Assembly: GCF_038957035.1 (NCBI RefSeq)
Contig: NZ_CP152412.1
Location: forward strand, 6,568,501 to 6,632,500
Source of the DNA: Bradyrhizobium sp. B097
GTDB taxonomy: Bacteria; Pseudomonadota; Alphaproteobacteria; Rhizobiales; Xanthobacteraceae
Length of the DNA: 64,000 nt
Direction of reading: 5' to 3'
The translations under genes and the position numbers were made by a program. Shown here piece by piece: positions 62,967 to 64,000 of the stretch (position 1 is its first letter; each line of letters begins with the position of its first letter). The notes beneath the pieces were generated by a model that was not told where the DNA came from, did no database searches, and saw only the letters and a program-made list of their open reading frames with translations.

Positions 62967-63853
62967 GATCTTCGCTCCAGTATTTCCTCGATCCGGCGAC
63001 TGATGCCGGTCCACTGACTCCGACCGACGGTGATCGGCGCACGCGCGCCCATGCCGCGAGCCCAGAGAGCTTTCAGCCCCAGCTCGGCGGCCGCGTCCCG
63101 ATCGATGGTTCCGGGAGGCGCTGCGACATCGACCAGCAGTGCATGCTTTGGCAAAAGAGCTAGTTGCTCGCGCTCGAGCAGTCGTTTCGGAACGCTGCCG
63201 ATGACGATATCGGTGCTGGGCAGAATTGCCGGCAATTGTTCGAGCGTCAGCGCTTCGGCGCCCGCTGCATAGGCTGCCGCGCGCTGAACCGGGTTGCGCG
63301 CCGCGACATGAACATGGGCCCCGAGAGCGACCAGCGTCTTTGTCAGCAGCGATCCGATCGTGCCTTGCCCGACCAGGCAGACGTTGGATTTATGGATGGT
63401 GATCTGCGTATTCTCAATGATCACCCTCAGCACGCCCTCGACGATCGCCGGCCCGCGCAGCAGCATCAGGTCGACGTCCCATTCGTACTCATGCAGCGTG
63501 ATACCGAGCGCTTCGGAATGAGCCTTGAGGTTGCGGTCCGCCCAACCGAGTATGATGTTTGCGGATGGCCGCATGCCGGCCAACATCTCGCGCGTTGGAA
63601 TGATCTTTTCCGGGCACTTCGGTGCAAAAAGCGCGCCTTCCGCACTGATGCCCGGAATTGGAAAGAGCGCTATGTCAGCCCCCTTCAAGGCGTCGGCGGC
63701 GTCGGAAGCATGATAGACGCCCTCGATGCCCTCATCAGGCCACGGGAAACCGTACGCCCGAACGACGGCTCCAGCCCTCACGGCGCAGCGGGCGATCTCC
63801 TGTTCGCGTGCGTCGCCGGCGACTATGGCGATAACCGTGTTCTGCCAACTCAT
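62963..63853 (-). CDS. Dipicolinate synthase subunit A (DpaA/SpoVFA)-like NAD(P)-binding protein
   Basis: 296 residues. The N-terminal domain opens VIAIVAGDAREQEIARCAVR, then AGAVVRAYGF, which is the DpaA opening. A second Rossmann domain starts near 158 with VCLVGQGTIGSLLTKTLVAL, then GAHVHVAARN. The C-terminal part ends LPKHALLVDVAAPPGTID. In spore formers DpaA with DpaB makes dipicolinate. No DpaB is adjacent and the organism is not a spore former, so a different oxidoreduction is expected. Start and stop both overlap neighbours by 4 bases. Confidence 0.75.
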   Translation of the reverse strand: MSWQNTVIAIVAGDAREQEIARCAVRAGAVVRAYGFPWPDEGIEGVYHASDAADALKGADIALFPIPGISAEGALFAPKCPEKIIPTREMLAGMRPSANIILGWADRNLKAHSEALGITLHEYEWDVDLMLLRGPAIVEGVLRVIIENTQITIHKSNVCLVGQGTIGSLLTKTLVALGAHVHVAARNPVQRAAAYAAGAEALTLEQLPAILPSTDIVIGSVPKRLLEREQLALLPKHALLVDVAAPPGTIDRDAAAELGLKALWARGMGARAPITVGRSQWTGISRRIEEILERRS

Positions 63854-64000
63854 GGGGCCCTTACCTTCTCGATGAGCTGATCCCTGGACATACCGGAGAT
63901 ACCCATCGCTTCCGCAGTCCGCCCGCCAATCCGGAAGTCTGTTCCGACCGCGGCCTGCGCGAGGCGATAGAGCGAGGTCGCCACCGGCACATCTACCCCG
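63850..64000 (-). CDS. Opine/octopine-dehydrogenase-like protein, C-terminal 50 residues only
   Basis: The frame enters from the right edge and ends in a TGA overlapping the DpaA-like ATG (ATGA). The visible part, GVDVPVATSLYRLAQAAVGT, DFRIGGRTAEAMGISGMSRD, QLIEKVRAP, has the GRT-x-E-x-(L/M)G-(L/I)-x-G signature at the end of NAD/NADP octopine/nopaline dehydrogenase-family proteins. With a DpaA-like protein beside it, the operon would have two NAD(P)-dependent steps. Only the tail is seen, so the assignment is provisional. Confidence 0.5.
   Translation of the reverse strand, partial: GVDVPVATSLYRLAQAAVGTDFRIGGRTAEAMGISGMSRDQLIEKVRAP

Overview
The window looks like a chromosome segment of a Bradyrhizobium-type alphaproteobacterium. 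The evidence is the high GC content, heavy C/G third-position use, and the gene families present; this is inference from composition and family content, not a database match. It falls into three blocks.

Block 1 (1-34,173) is a surface and secretion locus. A giant filamentous-haemagglutinin-type exoprotein (minus strand, more than 3,450 residues, running off the left edge) is followed by a type II secretion system (T2SS) split over several transcription units: a gspC/N-like gene; a putative secreted phosphatase with gspD and a ClpP-fold periplasmic protease; a PstS-like secreted phosphate-binding protein with gspG on the opposite strand; and the run gspE-F-H-I-J-K-L-M. Between these lie a GT41 (OGT/HMW1C-family) TPR glycosyltransferase, a TPR protein with a GT9-like domain, and a FecI-like ECF sigma factor. 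A UDP-glucuronate decarboxylase gene closes the block. Two ideas follow: a phosphate-scavenging T2SS similar in concept to Hxc of Pseudomonas, and cytoplasmic glycosylation of the giant adhesin in the manner of HMW1C.

Block 2 (about 34,789-52,700) is accessory DNA. It starts with a 50-nt 3' fragment of a tRNA-Gln(TTG) gene, a typical att scar, followed by a HicAB toxin-antitoxin pair and small genes. A catabolic unit comes next (MFS transporter, class III CoA-transferase, HMG-CoA-lyase-like enzyme, LysR regulator). Then comes a decayed stretch with frameshifted or nonsense-mutated remnants (SNase-like nuclease, FRG-domain protein with an amber codon at the conserved Trp, ArdC-like antirestriction protein, short-chain dehydrogenase) among a few intact genes (RTX-repeat protein, DUF3422 protein, secreted hypotheticals). 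A second tRNA scar, the 3' end of tRNA-Lys(CTT), lies at 51,890-51,931. Both scars have the same orientation, so both predict islands extending rightwards, possibly nested.

Block 3 (52,706-64,000) is a well-preserved catabolic and uptake locus, entirely on the minus strand: an opine-dehydrogenase-like protein (partial), a DpaA-like dehydrogenase, a hydantoinase/dihydropyrimidinase, a PhyH-like protein, a 4-oxalocrotonate-tautomerase-like protein and an isochorismatase-VOC fusion; then a GntR regulator, a RidA protein and a CobW GTPase; then an NMT1-type ABC transporter with its own outer-membrane porin-like protein. GTGATC-type dyads upstream of the regulator and of the transporter suggest that one GntR protein controls the whole locus. 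The substrate cannot be named from sequence; an N-heterocycle or opine-like compound fits best.
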